Assembly: GCA_033030425.1 (NCBI GenBank)
Contig: JAUFSD010000009.1
Coordinates: forward strand, 186,001 to 250,000
Direction: 5' to 3'
Origin: Verpa conica
Lineage: Eukaryota > Ascomycota > Pezizomycetes > Pezizales > Morchellaceae
Length of the DNA: 64,000 nucleotides
The notes under the pieces are model-generated. The model saw only the letters and a list, made by a program, of their open reading frames with translations, did no database searches and had not been told where the DNA came from. A program made the translations under genes and the position numbers. This document shows, in pieces, positions 19,508 to 32,200 of the stretch (its first letter is position 1; each line of letters opens with the position of its first letter).

Positions 19508-21427
19508 ATGCCGGCCACCACCACCCGCATCGGTACCTCAACCCGCGTTCTCCGCTCGCAATCCGCTCGCGCTCTCCTCTCTCAGTCTACTGCGGCCATC
19601 GAAACAGCTCCTCATTCGACTACCAATGCTGTCGCCAACAAAACCTCTACCGTCTCGTCAGCCGTTCCTACCAAAGTAGTGAACCCGCTTCTCCGCCGCT
19701 CGACCCGTATCTCCAAGCCGCCGAAGAGATTCGAAATCACCAATGCAACACCTAATCGCATTACGAAGCGGAGCTCCAAGGCAAAGAAGGATGGAAAGAC
19801 TACCAAAGTAGTCAAGAGGAAAGCTACAAAAGGTGCCAGAGTCACCAGAGCTGCCTCTGCCCAACCCCCCGCAACCGTTTCGTCTCCTGCTGCTGCTCCC
19901 CAGCCTGAAATTGGAGTTTCGTCTTCTGTTGCTTCCTCTCCTCTTTCGTCTCCTCTTTCTTCTCCGTCTCCGTCTCCGTCTCCTGCCGTTGCTTCTGGTT
20001 CTGCTGTCGTCCCGGCTTCTGTCGTCGCTTCTGGTTCTGCTGTCGTCCCGGCTTCTGTCGTCGCTTCTGGTTCTGCTGTCGTCCCGGCTTCTGTCGTCGC
20101 TTCTGGTTCTGCTGTCGTCCCGGCTTCTGTCGTCCCTGCTTCTGTCGTCCCGGCTCCTGTCGTCCCGGCTTTTGTCGTCCCGGCTTCTTGTCTCGTTTCT
20201 GCAGCTCTCTCTCTCTCTCCCACTGCTTCTGCTGCTAACGCCCCGTCTCCCAATGCCGCCCTTTCTCCCGCTGCCGTTGCGTCTCCCCCGGCTAGGAGGA
20301 TTGCCAATCCCCTTCGTCGTTCCGCCCGTCTCGCAAATCGGCCCCCAACACTGGTCCCCGTCCGTCCCGTGCGGGTTAGCAAATGGGCCAAAAGGGAGGA
20401 AAAAAGGGCCAAAAAGATGAAGGCCATCGTGGCCGTCGTCGAGGCTGCTGTCAATGCCGTTGCTGCCGCCACTGCCGCTGCCAAGGAGCAAGTCTTGGCC
20501 AACAAGGCCAAAAAGGCCAAAAAATACACCAGGCTAGTCTTCAACCTCCTCTCCCAGATCCCGGGGAACCCATACCGGGCCATCTTTCGCAGGGATCCCA
20601 ACAACCAGTTGGACCCTTCCCGTGGAGTGACCCAGATCACCATGATCGTCGCGGACGACATGCCGTTGGACAGGTACATGTCCGGAGAAATCCGGGACAT
20701 TACCATGGTCTTCACCGGGGAGGGCTGGGAGGAGGACACTGAGGAGGAGGAGAGTGAGGAGGAGGAGAGTGAGGAGGATACCGAAGAGGATGTCGGTGGA
20801 GGTGGTGCCGTGGAGGAGGAAAATGTCGCTGGCGACATGGACCTCCAAAACGAAGAGTCCAGCCTCGAGAATGAGGAGGAGGAGGGGGAGTATCTCTTCG
20901 CGCCCGCTGTCTTCACGGCCGAGGAGAAGGAGGTGCATAGGCAGATTGCCGAATTGGCAGATGTCTTCCAAGGGGAGTATGGGAACGATGAGGATGCCGA
21001 ATATCCCATCGACCATGTACGGATCCAAGCGATCGAAAAGTACCTCCTCTTCCGCCATAATCAGAGGGAGGAGGAAAGAGCGGAAGCGGAAGCCAAGGCG
21101 AAAGCCGAGGCGGAAGCGGAAGCTGAAGTGGAGGAGGAGGAGGAGGAGGAAGAGGAGGAAGAGGAAGAGGATGATAATGATAATGACGAGGAAGAGGAGG
21201 AAGATGAAGACGTCGAGATGGGGGAGGCTTCTGACGCCGAGGAGGAAGAAGACGTCGAGATGGGCGAGTCTTCGGATTCCGAGGGTGAAGAAGTCTCGGA
21301 GGAGGCGGAGGTGGTGGCGGAGGCTGAGGAGAAGAAGAAGGTGGTGTTTGAGGACACCCCCTTCAGACGCTCGCTCAGAGCCATGGGGAGTATTTGGGCG
21401 GATATGAGCGTTGGGCCATGGAATTAA
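19508..21427 (+). CDS. Low-complexity basic/acidic protein with RRSxR motifs, possibly chromatin-associated
   Basis: Single-exon, 639 aa. The N-terminal third is Ser/Thr/Lys-rich with NPLLRRSTRISKPPKRF at about 60; a related NPLRRSARLANRPP lies at about 265, and FRRSLRAMG near the end. Between them a 12-residue unit, VASGSAVVPASV, is repeated four times by a 36-bp DNA tandem repeat (about 19990-20133). A Lys/Ala-rich helix (KWAKREEKRAKKMKAI then Ala-rich) follows, then a short folded-looking block (LVFNLLSQIPGNPYRAIFRR), then long Glu/Asp tracts. No enzyme domain. Alternating basic and acidic tracts are typical of histone- or RNA-associated nuclear proteins (general knowledge); function is inferred only. 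Markedly GC-rich against its AT-rich surroundings, with an open antisense frame caused by codon bias. Confidence 0.75.
   Translation: MPATTTRIGTSTRVLRSQSARALLSQSTAAIETAPHSTTNAVANKTSTVSSAVPTKVVNPLLRRSTRISKPPKRFEITNATPNRITKRSSKAKKDGKTTKVVKRKATKGARVTRAASAQPPATVSSPAAAPQPEIGVSSSVASSPLSSPLSSPSPSPSPAVASGSAVVPASVVASGSAVVPASVVASGSAVVPASVVASGSAVVPASVVPASVVPAPVVPAFVVPASCLVSAALSLSPTASAANAPSPNAALSPAAVASPPARRIANPLRRSARLANRPPTLVPVRPVRVSKWAKREEKRAKKMKAIVAVVEAAVNAVAAATAAAKEQVLANKAKKAKKYTRLVFNLLSQIPGNPYRAIFRRDPNNQLDPSRGVTQITMIVADDMPLDRYMSGEIRDITMVFTGEGWEEDTEEEESEEEESEEDTEEDVGGGGAVEEENVAGDMDLQNEESSLENEEEEGEYLFAPAVFTAEEKEVHRQIAELADVFQGEYGNDEDAEYPIDHVRIQAIEKYLLFRHNQREEERAEAEAKAKAEAEAEAEVEEEEEEEEEEEEEDDNDNDEEEEEDEDVEMGEASDAEEEEDVEMGESSDSEGEEVSEEAEVVAEAEEKKKVVFEDTPFRRSLRAMGSIWADMSVGPWN
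19990..20133 (+). repeat. 36-bp in-frame tandem repeat, four copies
   Basis: Each unit encodes VASGSAVVPASV; the copies are almost identical, and shortened (VPASV, VPAPV, VPAFV) units follow. The near-identity points to recent slippage or unequal crossing-over. Confidence 0.85.
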
Positions 21428-22259
21428 ATTTCCATGGCGGGGTACTATTATGGGGGGGAAGAGTTTCTACTCCTTCGGGAGTATTGCGAATTAAAAAGTA
21501 CGATTAAAAGTTTTTGTTTTTTTTTCCTTTGTTTTTCCTTTGTTTTTCCTTTTTTGTTCTTGTTTTTCCTTTTCTCGCCTTTTTTCATGTTCCCTACCAT
21601 CATGTTTTCCTTGTCATAGTTTTCCCCCTGCCCATATATTCCCCCAGCCCATATTTTTCATTGGTTAGTTTTTTGTTTTTTGTTTTTGCTTTTTTGTTTT
21701 TGTTTTTTTTAGGCGGAAAAGACTGGGTACGAAGGGTTGGTCACCAATATATTTCTTTTGTCATTGCGCGCGTTTGATTTTTAAAATAATATTAATATTA
21801 TTAATCCATCCATATATAAAGGTTTCCTTATGATCAGTGAAGTGACTAGAACTATTAGAGACCAAGGTAGCTTCGCAAAAGTAGTAAAAAAAACCTTCTG
21901 CCAAAATAACTCCTACAAGTACCTTAGTGAAACTACGCGAAATGTGGTGGGAATTGAGGGAAAACGCGGCGAGTGATGGATCATGATGCACTCAATATCG
22001 AGCGAAACTGAGGTGCAAAGACCAAGAATATGCACAAACAAAGTAGAGAAGCGAGAGAGAAAAAACTGTATACGCTAAAGTATCTAGGTGTCTACACCAA
22101 AATGCCTCGCCAAGTTACATGTAACCCAAAGCTCAAAAAAAAGAGACAAATACAAGGTATAACTACATACAGCGCTACGAATCAACATACCAGCTGCGAT
22201 CAACAAAGGCAAATTCATCCTATACATTTCGCCACCCATCCTTGTACTTCCCTATACCT
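21428..22259. other. Shared 3' intergenic region
   Basis: Between the convergent low-complexity gene (+) and HAD phosphatase gene (-). It has T-rich tracts at 21510-21710 (presumed 3'UTR) and no supported gene. Confidence 0.5.
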
Positions 22260-23477
22260 CTACTTCTTCTCCTTCTCCCTCTTGATAGCCCACTGGACAC
22301 CCTCCAACACATCCTCAACAATCACCTTCGCCCCATTACTATCATCTCCATCTCTATATACCCCAGTCTTCACCAGAACACTAACCCACTCCACCCCTCT
22401 ATCACTCTTAAACGTATTTGCCCCCGCAATATCACTCGCCGGATTATCCCCCACCATATAAACAGTCTTGACATCCGCATGATCACTACGACCTCCAACA
22501 GCCTTAATCTGGGACTTCCGCCACTCACACAGCACATCCTCCGCATACCTATAAGTCGCCGCATGCGGCTTCCCAATAATCTCATACCTCAACTCCGGCA
22601 CCGCATTCTGGGTTCTTTTAACCGCCTCATAGACGCCAACAAACGCCTCTCTGAACCCACCCTGCCCGAGCCGCGGCAAGTGGTATTTATTCGCCCAGAT
22701 CAGGTCCGGGTTCGAGAAGTACAGTGGAACATGCGGTTGCTTGTCCCCGGGCTTACGTCTTGTGCCCAACCGGCCTTGGTCGGAAAGCACCATATCGAGG
22801 AGGAGCTGGATATCGAGCGCCCAGTCTCTGGGGTCGTTGAACACCATCACGGCATCTATCTTGACGTTCGCGGGTAGTGGACGCGCGTAGCTAGGGGTTT
22901 TGTTGACGCTGAATGGGGACAGCGGCGGGTACGCGGCGAGGACATCGCAGGGGAGTATAACGTTGCGAAAACCGTATTCTTGAGCGACGTGTCGGCAGCG
23001 ATCGGTGTCTCCGCCGACGATAAGGACCGTGTTGTAATCTGGGCGCTGGGCGAGAGGCGCGAAGGGGGTGTGTGACTGGACGAATTGGGATACGTGGATC
23101 GGGTGCTGTAGGAGTTTGGAGAGGTTTGAAACTCGCGAGGATTCGGTGTGTCCGCCGCCGTTCGTGAGGAGGATGTACTCTATTGAGGATCTTGAAAGGG
23201 TTTTGAGAGCTTCGGTGGCGCGGGAATGCGGGGTCGAGTCGTGCATTAGGACACCGTCAATGCTGGAAACTGTTGGTTAGCGGGGTTGCATAAAGTCGGA
23301 GGGGTGTTATTACTCGAAAGCGAATGCAAAGTCTGGAGGAGCATTTTTGGAGGTTGGAGCGGGTGTTTGGAAAGAGCGCGAGTGGAGGCGCGGAAGAACG
23401 GCTAATTGTGTGGGAACGCCGAGAGACCGTGGGAGAAGCCGGAGGACGGGTCTCAGTGATGGGATAGAAAGAGACAT
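22260..23477 (-). CDS. HAD-superfamily hydrolase, HDHD5/CECR5 (YKR070W) type, mitochondrial
   Basis: Two exons: 23314-23477 and 22260-23262, joined across a 51-nt intron (GTAATA donor, CCAG acceptor), giving 388 aa. Start at 23477 is chosen because it yields the short Arg-rich, acid-poor presequence MSLSIPSLRPVLRLLPRSLG. HAD motif I is DIDGVLM (Asp55 and Asp57, with the intron splitting the first Asp codon), motif II is LLTNGGGHTE, motif III lysine is in EIIGKPHAATY, motif IV is VYMVGDNPASDIAGANTF. The length and the motif spacing fit the TIGR01456 CECR5 group, whose human and yeast members are mitochondrial; the substrate is not established. All catalytic residues are present. A second Met (MHDSTPHS) after motif I cannot be the start. 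Confidence 0.92.
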
Positions 23478-24518
23478 ATTTGAATACTTTGACTCTGCCC
23501 TACAATGTGAGAGTCCAATGTTGAAGCTGAGGTGAAGGCGAGATGAAGTCGAGATGAGGCCGAGATGAGGTTGAGTTGAGGTTGAAGCCGATAAGGTGTG
23601 GTCTGTGCTTGACAGTCTTGGCACCGGGTCCCTGCGCTGAGACAGCTTGGCAGGGACTCATCGCACACGAAGATAGGTTTCAAGGTGGATTGAATCTGGT
23701 GAACATTTGGTAAAACTTCTGAAAAGAAGTATCTGGGTAAGTCACATCTGCATGGGGCACATAGGAGTGGTCAATAACTTACCTTTCCTACAGTATCTGA
23801 TACACATCTAGTCATTCACCCAAGACCCTGGCTTCCAACTTACACCAAAATTACAGAATATTTCTGCCAAAATAGCATTAATAGGCTTATCAAGTCCGAA
23901 AATACTATTCAACACATATGGAATACTCTTGATCATCTCCTTAGACATCATTCATAATTCAAGAATACACTCAGCACAGCACAGCAATTTACCGTTAATC
24001 ACAAACCCCCCCAGTATCACCCACAGCCCGTAAGAACCCCAATTCTTAGACCACTCCAGTCGCATATTAACCTCAGACCCAGATTATTACCGTACAGAAT
24101 AAACAACCAAGATTTATGTCGAAGCCCTTTAAGAGAACTTGAGCCACGCTCCAAAATCGGTAACTATTAAACACCCGGTCTCCAGATGTTAAAAAATACA
24201 TTGAAAACGACCAGAAACCCCCTGACAATATTTTATACGGAATACAAAGCTACATTATGCAGTCCCAAGAGAGAATGTAAGGTATTTGGTATTTCTTTCC
24301 GGGCTTAGAGGACCACAGGGTTCGGTGCTGATGTTCCTGAGACCAGGTTATTATTACTCAGCACCATCCCCGAGAAATGTCTACATTGAGAGAGATCCAG
24401 ATAGAATGGTTCACATATACTCACCCGGCCGTGAAAACAAGAGCAAGAGCACCCGCATCAAACCCACTCATAAACATTAATCATTGACGCTAAATACAAC
24501 CACAATCCTTCAGCCAAC
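23478..24518. other. Intergenic stretch
   Basis: Promoter region of the HAD hydrolase and 3' flank of the Git1-type permease. No gene supported; the GATGAAGTCGAGATGAGGCCGAGATGAGG-type imperfect 10-11 bp repeats at 23533-23590 are the only structure seen. Confidence 0.5.
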
Positions 24519-26336
24519 TCAAATCTTCTCCGCACTCCCTCCCGCAAGTTCCTCATCACTCCTCTCCTTCAGTCCCAACTGACTAACATCCCACCCCTCT
24601 CTCACCAAATACTCCTTAAACTTCGCATCCTCCGTCACGATCGTATCCTGCCCGATATGCGGGATGAAAAACATTGCCAAAAACGCCGAAAACAGACATA
24701 ACGACGATGAGACCCAGAACGGGGCCTGATTACCTGCTATCGTATCCGCACCACCAGCACTCTTGATGATGACCGGGAAAACATATGTTCCCACAAATGC
24801 ACCAATCTAACAAAAACATTAGCCTCTCTCTCTGGAACCGTATAAAAGTAGGGAGAAATTTCATACCTTGCCGACAGCAGCAGCGATACCATAGTACTGT
24901 CCACGAATAGCCGTAGCAGAGGTTTTGGAGGCCACAAGGCCGATGTTGTCGCCTGGACCGAGTTCTCCGAATGTCAGGAAGAGACCGTACACTACCGTGA
25001 ATGCAGCCACGTATTGCGCGGTCGCAAGGAACTTGTAACATCCAGCCATGATGTACCCGAGTGCAGCTTGGAGTAGGAGCCCGACTACAAGGGTTCGTTT
25101 GGGGCCTATAAGATCTGACAGGAAAGCCCCCGCGAATGCGCCGGGGAGGTAGAAGAGGTTTAGAACGACGTTCCAGCCGAACGATTTATACAGCGATTGG
25201 TCGGGGATGACAAAGGTGAGGATTGAAGAGCCGTAGATGCTAGACGAGTACACCGAGAACTAAAACGCATCAGTTGATTATTCTAACGAGTAAAAAAAGA
25301 GTAGGGAGGTCTTATAACTATAAATAAAAAAAACTCACATCATAAATAAACCAGATCAAAGACACAACAGTTAACCTCGCCCAATAATACTTGATAACAA
25401 GCCAATACGGGGTCTTTGTCTTCGCCATAGTATTCTTCTTCGTCTGCTCCGGCTCGTGCAATCTCGCGCGTAAGAAGAACAACATGAACGGCGGGATGAT
25501 CCCCAACCCTAGCGAGATTCTCCAGTTCGCGCGAAGATCATCAATGTTGTCTCCGAGGATCCACAGAAACACCAAGGGTATGAAAGCAGAGACTACGAAC
25601 CCCATATCGATCATGAAGTTTGTAAAGAAGATGAACCACCTATTACGCGTGCCCTTCTTGATCTCGCCAGTAGCTTCAGCGGCAGCGACAGAGCCAGCCG
25701 GGTACTCTCCGCCAATACCAATCCCTAACAACCGGAACCATCAGCTCTCTCTCTCTCTCTCCACATACAAAAACAAGACCGCTACATTTCTCTTTTCCCT
25801 ACTGACCTAGGAAGAAACGACACACTGTTAGCATGGTGAATAATCCCTGCGCAGACCCTCCGGCGCCATAACTCGCCGTACACAATGTCGCAAATAATAT
25901 AAGCAAGATCGCCGAAGCGGTCATTGCGAACTTTCGTGAATAGTTGTCAGCTACCCAGCCGAACAGTAACTGCCCAAACACAGTCCCTGCGAACGCAATC
26001 GAAGAGACGTTTTGTGAGGCGCTACTACCCTTATAGTCGTTTGGGTAGATTATTGATAACATGGTGTTTACCGTTCCAATAACCTTACGCGCGTCTTTTG
26101 GTTAGCATTTTTTTTTTTGTTGATAAAGGGGGGAGGGGGGAGTGAGTGAGAAGCAACTAACTCACCCCGTTGAGGTAGCCGTCAGAGTATAGTCCGGCGC
26201 CGCACGCAAATACCGGCCACAGACGCTGCCATTTTGTTTTTTCTGGCGGCGCGGTGCTGGTAGGGTCTTCTGGGTCAACGATATCGATACTCCCGATGAC
26301 GGTAGTGTCTTCTGTAGTCTTGAAGGGGTTGCGCAT
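24519..26336 (-). CDS. GIT1: MFS permease, Git1-type (glycerophosphodiester/phosphate:H+ symporter family)
   Basis: Five exons: 26166-26336, 25807-26083, 25339-25724, 24867-25259 and 24519-24806, giving 504 aa; introns are 60-82 nt with standard donors. The protein has the 12-helix MFS layout with a central loop of about residues 265-285. The block ELGPGDNIGLVASK followed by RGQYYGIAAAVGK and IGAFVGTYVFP is diagnostic of the Git1 branch (known for yeast Git1, which imports glycerophosphoinositol and glycerophosphocholine). The GGEYPAGSVAAAEAT motif and the DxxSRK-type loop (ADNYSRKF) are normal. Located in the plasma membrane by family. The leader (26345-26440) is pyrimidine-rich on the coding strand. 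Yeast homologue is phosphate-regulated; no Pho4 site was verified here. Confidence 0.9.
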
Positions 26337-27762
26337 GGTGGGGTAAGGGGGGGGTTGGGGATATTACTCTACTACGGTCTGTCTATCTCAGCTGCCGTAG
26401 GAGAGAGAGAGAGGGGAGAGGGGAAAAGCTGAAGAGGGAACATACATGTTTTTATAATCTACCAGATAGTGATTTCATTTTAATAATAATAATAATAAAA
26501 AAAAGCCCACCAACTGGTTACAGTGCCCAACGATCATTACCGAAACAGGAGATGGACCTCCGATAAACACAGCACCGGGGGGGGGGGCATCTCAGTTAGG
26601 TTTGGTGCAGATCTGGATCCCATAACCAGATGAAGGGTTATCAATATTCCAATCAAAAGCTTTAGACAACGGCGAGTGAGAGGATATAGGAGAAGAGGGG
26701 GTCTCTCTCTGTACCACATAGGTGAGAATATACATATCCTCATCTAGGAATTATTCTCCCCCCCATCACATCTCACCCACCGCCGCCCATCACGAGTCCG
26801 CGCGCCGAGGTTGAGGGGCGTACTAAGCTTTCTCGGCACAGCCCATGGAGGCTCGGCAAGGGAAGAGAGCCTCATGCCAAGAAAAACGGTTATCTATGGG
26901 ACTGTTCATCCCGGCTGCTCATTTCGGGTTCTCTACTTCAAATCAGCCGGTTAAAGAGTGAATAACATCCAACACGTGTAAAGGGAATGACAGTCCAGAC
27001 ATGTGTTAGTTGGGGGGGTTGAACTCGCTTATCCTGTGTTGATTGTTGAGGTTGGCCCAATTGGGAAGTTATATCTAGACCCTGGCATGCGAGTATCTAC
27101 TATACCTAGTACACTATAGCTGTGCTTGAATATACCCCGGTCGGCGAGTGATGTAGTGTGAAGGAGGTGAGTGAGACTGATGTAGTCTATTGAATATATG
27201 CAGAGGGTTTCGAATTTTGTACACACTAAATATCCCCTTTGTAGACTCTCATCTTGAAATTAGTTGTGAAGTGAGTACTTACCAATCCACAAACACGGGT
27301 AATAAGGACTCATACCTACCATACAATAATCAGACCATGTCAACGCTATTGAAAAATACAGAAACAACCTATCACGAGTCAACTAACCACATCTATGCAT
27401 TACATCGTGATATCCCCCCCATACAAAGGGTCAAACCGGGACTTTTACTACCGAGGTCCTAGTCCCCATTAACTAGAACTAGATTAGATCATTGATACTT
27501 CGGGTTCCTTTATACCGGGACTTTATCGTATAAAACAATTCAAATAAAGGTCTCTTCTCGTCACATCTCATCACTAATAATTGCGACTCCCAAGGCTAAC
27601 AAAAAGATTTATATTTTTATCTTTTCTATCATAAAAAAAGAAAATAGTACCCATCCTCATACTTCATAAACATTTTTACATAAACGCCATAACAACCAAC
27701 TCCTCTTCAAAAAAAAAACGAAACAAGATCTATCACTCTAGACAGTTCTCTATGCAAAAAAA
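26337..27762. other. Intergenic stretch
   Basis: Holds the promoter of the Git1-type permease (C/T-rich on its coding strand near 26380-26440, (CT)n run) and 3' flank of the FHS permease. No gene supported; one poly-C run at about 26578. Confidence 0.5.
26345..26440 (-). promoter_or_regulatory. Pyrimidine-rich leader/core promoter of the Git1-type gene
   Basis: On the coding strand this is almost pure C/T, including a (CT)n run, directly before the ATG. CT-rich tracts next to the transcription start are common in filamentous fungal genes (known). Start site itself not determined. Confidence 0.4.
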
Positions 27763-29276
27763 TCACAACTTCTCAATTCTAACCTCCTCACCACCCTTCT
27801 CAATCTCAAGACCGCTCTCCTCATCGCTCTTGGTGCTCTCAAGACCAACCTTAGACTGGGAGTAAGAGTCGAGACGCTCGGCTTCAAAGAGATTAAGGTA
27901 AACCGGGAAAGACAATGCCGCGACGAACCCCGCAAGTGGCACAACCATGCCGAACTTTGTCGAGTCCTTGTAGTCGGAGACAGCGGCCATCATAGGGGGG
28001 AACACAGCACCACCACAGACAGATGCAACAAGGAATGAAGCACCACGCTTAGTGTGTCTCCCAAGACCACGGAGAGAGAGCGAGAAGATGGTCGGGAAAC
28101 AGCAGGACTCAAAAAACAAGACAAGACTGATGAGTACGACTGCGGTGTCTCCCTCTCCCTTCATGGAAGCGGCAGCGAAGGCAACGCATCCGCAAAGGAA
28201 GACAAAGAGGATGTGGCGGGGCTTGACAAACTTCATGGAGAAACCGGCAATGAAACGACCAATCGCGAAAACGGCTTGGGCAATTGAGAGGAAGTTGGAG
28301 CCGGAAGCGGAGGAGAGACCGGGCTTGGCTTCGGTGACATAGTTGATGAAGAAACCGGCAACGGCGCACTGAGAGCCGACGTAGCAGAACTGGGCGAGGA
28401 CTCCCCAGATGAGGGTGCGCTGCTTCCAGAGTGGCTTTGTGGAGGTGGACTCGGCACCGACGGCGGTGGTATCCTTGACTTGGGTCTCCATATCCGCATC
28501 GGTGATTTCGGGAAGTGGGGCGAAGTAGAAGACGACGGCGAGGAAGAAGACGAAGCATGCAATGCCGAGATACACCCATTGGACACTCTGGAGAGCGGAC
28601 CCGGAAACGTCCTTGAAGAATACGTGGGAAGCCAAAACTGGGGCGAGGACAGTGCCCATTCCCTGAACGGCCTGAGCCAAGTTCAATCTCATTTCAAGGT
28701 ATTTTGGGGGTCCCAAAACAGAGATGTACGGGTTTGCAGCGGTCTCAAGAGTTGAGAGACCACAGCCGACAATGAACATGCTTCCGCAGAATCCGGCAAA
28801 GGACTCTTTCATTCCAGAGGGCCAGAACATCAATGCACCGACACCATAGATGCTGAGACCGGTCATGAAGGCAACTCTATAGCCCCATCGGCGAAGGATA
28901 TAACCAGAAAATGTCAAAGGACCGAGGAAGTATGCGCTATAATTCACAGTTCAGGTTAGCGGTTTGAGACTCTAAATACTAGCGTGATTAAATGTACTCA
29001 CCCGAAGTATGCACCCTGCAATCCGGAACTCTGAGATCTAGTGATATTCAAGACTTCTTGAAAGTGCTGTTGAATTGTCAGTTATTGTATTGACAGATGA
29101 ACACAAAAAAAGCTTACCTTGTTCAACACATCCAACAATCCATATGCAAATCCCCACAGGAAAAACAAGATCGTCACCAAAAAGAGAGGAAAAAGAGACT
29201 CTCTCAAGGTGATTTCACCGTTACCTGTTGCCTCGTTGTCGTTGACAGTGACCTTTTGCGACTTCTTGATTGCCAT
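27763..29276 (-). CDS. FHS-family sugar:H+ symporter (L-fucose permease type MFS)
   Basis: Three exons: 29118-29276, 29002-29066 and 27763-28936, total 465 aa. Introns of 51 and 65 nt have GTAAGC and GTGAGT donors and CAG and TAG acceptors. Helix 1 carries the FHS signature FFLWGFAYGLLDVLN; the HFQEVLNITRSQSSG and GLQGAYFGAYFLGP blocks, the inter-helix RRWGYR loop and FIVGCGLSTLETAANPYIS are typical of fucose/glucose/galactose permeases of this branch. The central cytosolic loop (about 275-300) and the acidic C-tail are normal. Substrate within the family (fucose, glucose, galactose or amino sugar) cannot be told from sequence. Plasma membrane. Tandem with, and in the same direction as, the Git1-type permease; no functional link shown. 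Confidence 0.9.
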
Positions 29277-32200
29277 CTCGACTTGTTTTCCAATTGCTGT
29301 CGTAAAAAGGTAAGCTGGAGAGAAGAATGAAGCTCTTGGAGTGCTGATGATGTTTAGATTCGAGGCGACGGTGTTAGTCTTTATATTCGGGCATCAAGAG
29401 CTAATAGCTACGTCAATATACCCTGAGCCCAGTAGCGGGCCGGCCGCATAAACAGAAGGCGAGCATTTGCCCTGGGCTCAACACTACAGTATGGGCAACT
29501 GCTAAAGATTCACCCACAAGGCAAGCGAGAGATGGTTGGGCAATTGCAAATCTCTCATCGCGGATAAAAATCAGCAAGGGTATTCCCGCATTGCTTGGTC
29601 GTGAGCCCCACAGATTCCTGGGGTCGACCCCATGAGACCGGGACCAAGTCCGAGGGGATGACGACGAATCAACACGTCCGGGGACTTTCGCTTCAGTCGC
29701 GACGCGCGGGGGCGCAACCAAGCGGTCAGCACAGGCGAAGATGCCCCCAGTGGCGCTGTGTGCTGTGGCTAGAAGCATCCTCCCCCCACCGGATTGTTCC
29801 TAACGCTTCTCGAACCTAGACTCGTGTAACCGGCGACTTGGCCGAGTCAGCTATGGCAGGATTGGACAAATGATATCCGCAAAAGGCAATCAAGCTCGGG
29901 GAAACTACGTTCACCCTCCCCTCCCCCCTCGTTAATGCACTTGCCGTTTAGTGGTGGGAAAAACTCCAGTCAATAACAATGCGGGGATCTGGGGCCAAGT
30001 TAATCTACTTTCTCCCCCAGATCTTGAATTCGCGGGGTCAACGGGCACTTCACCGATATTCTCACAAGTCATACCATTATGCCAAAAAAAAAAACACTCT
30101 CCCCCCCTAAGTTTGTGGAAGAGTTATTTTCGTTATCGTTGGAAATGATCAAAAAGATTGTCCGAGATTTCTCCGGCCTGTCAGACCTGGTTCCTGGGCG
30201 GTGTTTTTTTTTTCTTTTCTTTTTTGTAATTCTCCCGTCGCCACCGCCATTTGATATCAATCCGCATACAATATCGAGATCTCTGTTTGACCACGGCTTT
30301 TTTTCTTCTTCTTTTCTCGCTTAATCTCGACGTAGGCTTTAATTTTTAGGATAGAGTTGCTGCAATCTAACAAGGCTCTAATCACTGACACACGGTCCAT
30401 CTTAGAGTAGTATCTCTTAACAAATTACAGAGTCTATGCTATCCCCATAACCTCTTCCTCAATCCCCTCTCTCTCTCCAAAATCCTGTTTATATCCTAAT
30501 CCTGTTTCTATCTTACTCCCCTACCCAACTTTCTAATTAAACCCATCTCAACTCTATGAAAACATTCGATTCCTGTTTCAAGACTTAATTCACCCCACTT
30601 GGATGTCCCCTCTGTCAATCCCACCCCCTTAGAAGTTACCCCTCACGGATATCATGTCATTGCATACAGATATGTAGGAACGGACATGTAGGAACCAGCA
30701 TGCATCCCGGAAGAAACACTGAGCCGGGTCCAGCCCCCCCCCAGTCTAAAGGCACAGCGGACAGACGGAAAAACTCACGATCCGAAAAGTCGATCTATGA
30801 TATATTTGTGCAACATAAAAATATAATAGTATGGGTGCGAGAAGTCTTGCGTAACCCCCCACATTTTTTTTTAGAGTCGTTTGTATGGTGCTTCGTGGGT
30901 GGTACTGTGAAAATAAACCAACCTGTACAGATAACTCTAGCAGACTAGTAAGAGTATGATTTATATTACTCTAAGGTTTTAAAATGAGATGTACAGCTAT
31001 GGAAAAGGTTTATCTTCCACTTTATTCATCCTCTAGGTTGTGGGAAGTGATTACAATACTCTTTGTTCAAAGCCCCCCCACTGTGGGGAGAGATTCCTCT
31101 AGCACCAGATTATGCATCGTGGAGATTACTAGCGGGATACGCAAGCATTTTCCTACGAGATCCCCCCCCCCTACCTTATCACTCCTAGAAACGGAATAAA
31201 AAAGAACTTGAAACATCAGACATACTCCCGCCGATGATAGGAAACATAACATACCCACCGATCATATTCCAAGGTTACGGCGGTAGATGTGGGATTATCT
31301 AGAGAGTATACTAATACTAATACCATGCTCTGCATATCCCGCTTTGGTCTCTCGGTGCCCCTAGCAACGGGATCATTTAACCGGACTATTGTATCTCGGG
31401 GGGTGCGTATTAGTATTAGAAACCTATGGTAGGGGCTTGGATGATGCCTTTATTTATTTATTTAGCTCACTCTCAAAAGTCCGTTTTTTTTTTTACAAAT
31501 TTCGGAATCGCTCACCGATCCCGTAGCGTATATTGACAGTGGATGCGGTTAAGACTATATCGTAGCATTATTGCATAAAGCTTATTCTCCACAAACCTTA
31601 GTGAGATTTATCCCCGTGTATCGTGCTTATAACATGGTTAGTTTCCTACCCTCGTTAATCGATATTGAACCCTACGATCTGCTGTACACAGCGTAGAACT
31701 CCCCTAATAGGAGCAGCGGGGGGGTTTAAGCGTTATAATAGCTCTTGTTTGTTGTGAACCTGGGGAAGAGCACCCATGTTAGCTAGTATCAATAGTAACT
31801 TACCGCTAGCCCAGAAGTCTCTAGGTTATAGCGAAATAATCTATCCAGGGGAGGCTTGAAACTCGAGTACGGTTCAAAGAGAGTATAGGGCACATGAAAT
31901 CGGGTTCCGAAAAGATTTATCTTCAGTGTTTGTTAGTAGTGTAGAAACTAAGACAGAAGTCTACTTACTCTGAGTAATACCCAATACGGAATCTAGTTAT
32001 CTCGGCCTTTGTATAATTGATGCCTTAGTGATGCCTTAGACTACTTAGTATTCTAATTCCCATCTCTACTCGCGTCAGGGGTGAATTATTGGGACAGCCT
32101 GAAAAGGGAAATACAGCGATTACACAAATCTATGACGCAATCAAACACAGCAAAAAACAGTGAAGCACAGTGATAGCAACAGAGAAGAACATTGACCGCT

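Noticed and set aside
19612..21009. 465-codon open frame antisense to the low-complexity gene
   Set aside because: It mirrors the codon bias and repeats of the sense gene; the sense strand has the start context, 5'UTR intron and acidic tail expected of a protein.
29413..29778. 121-codon minus-strand frame upstream of the FHS permease
   Set aside because: Lies in the GC-richer promoter region, with no motif or splice link to the permease.
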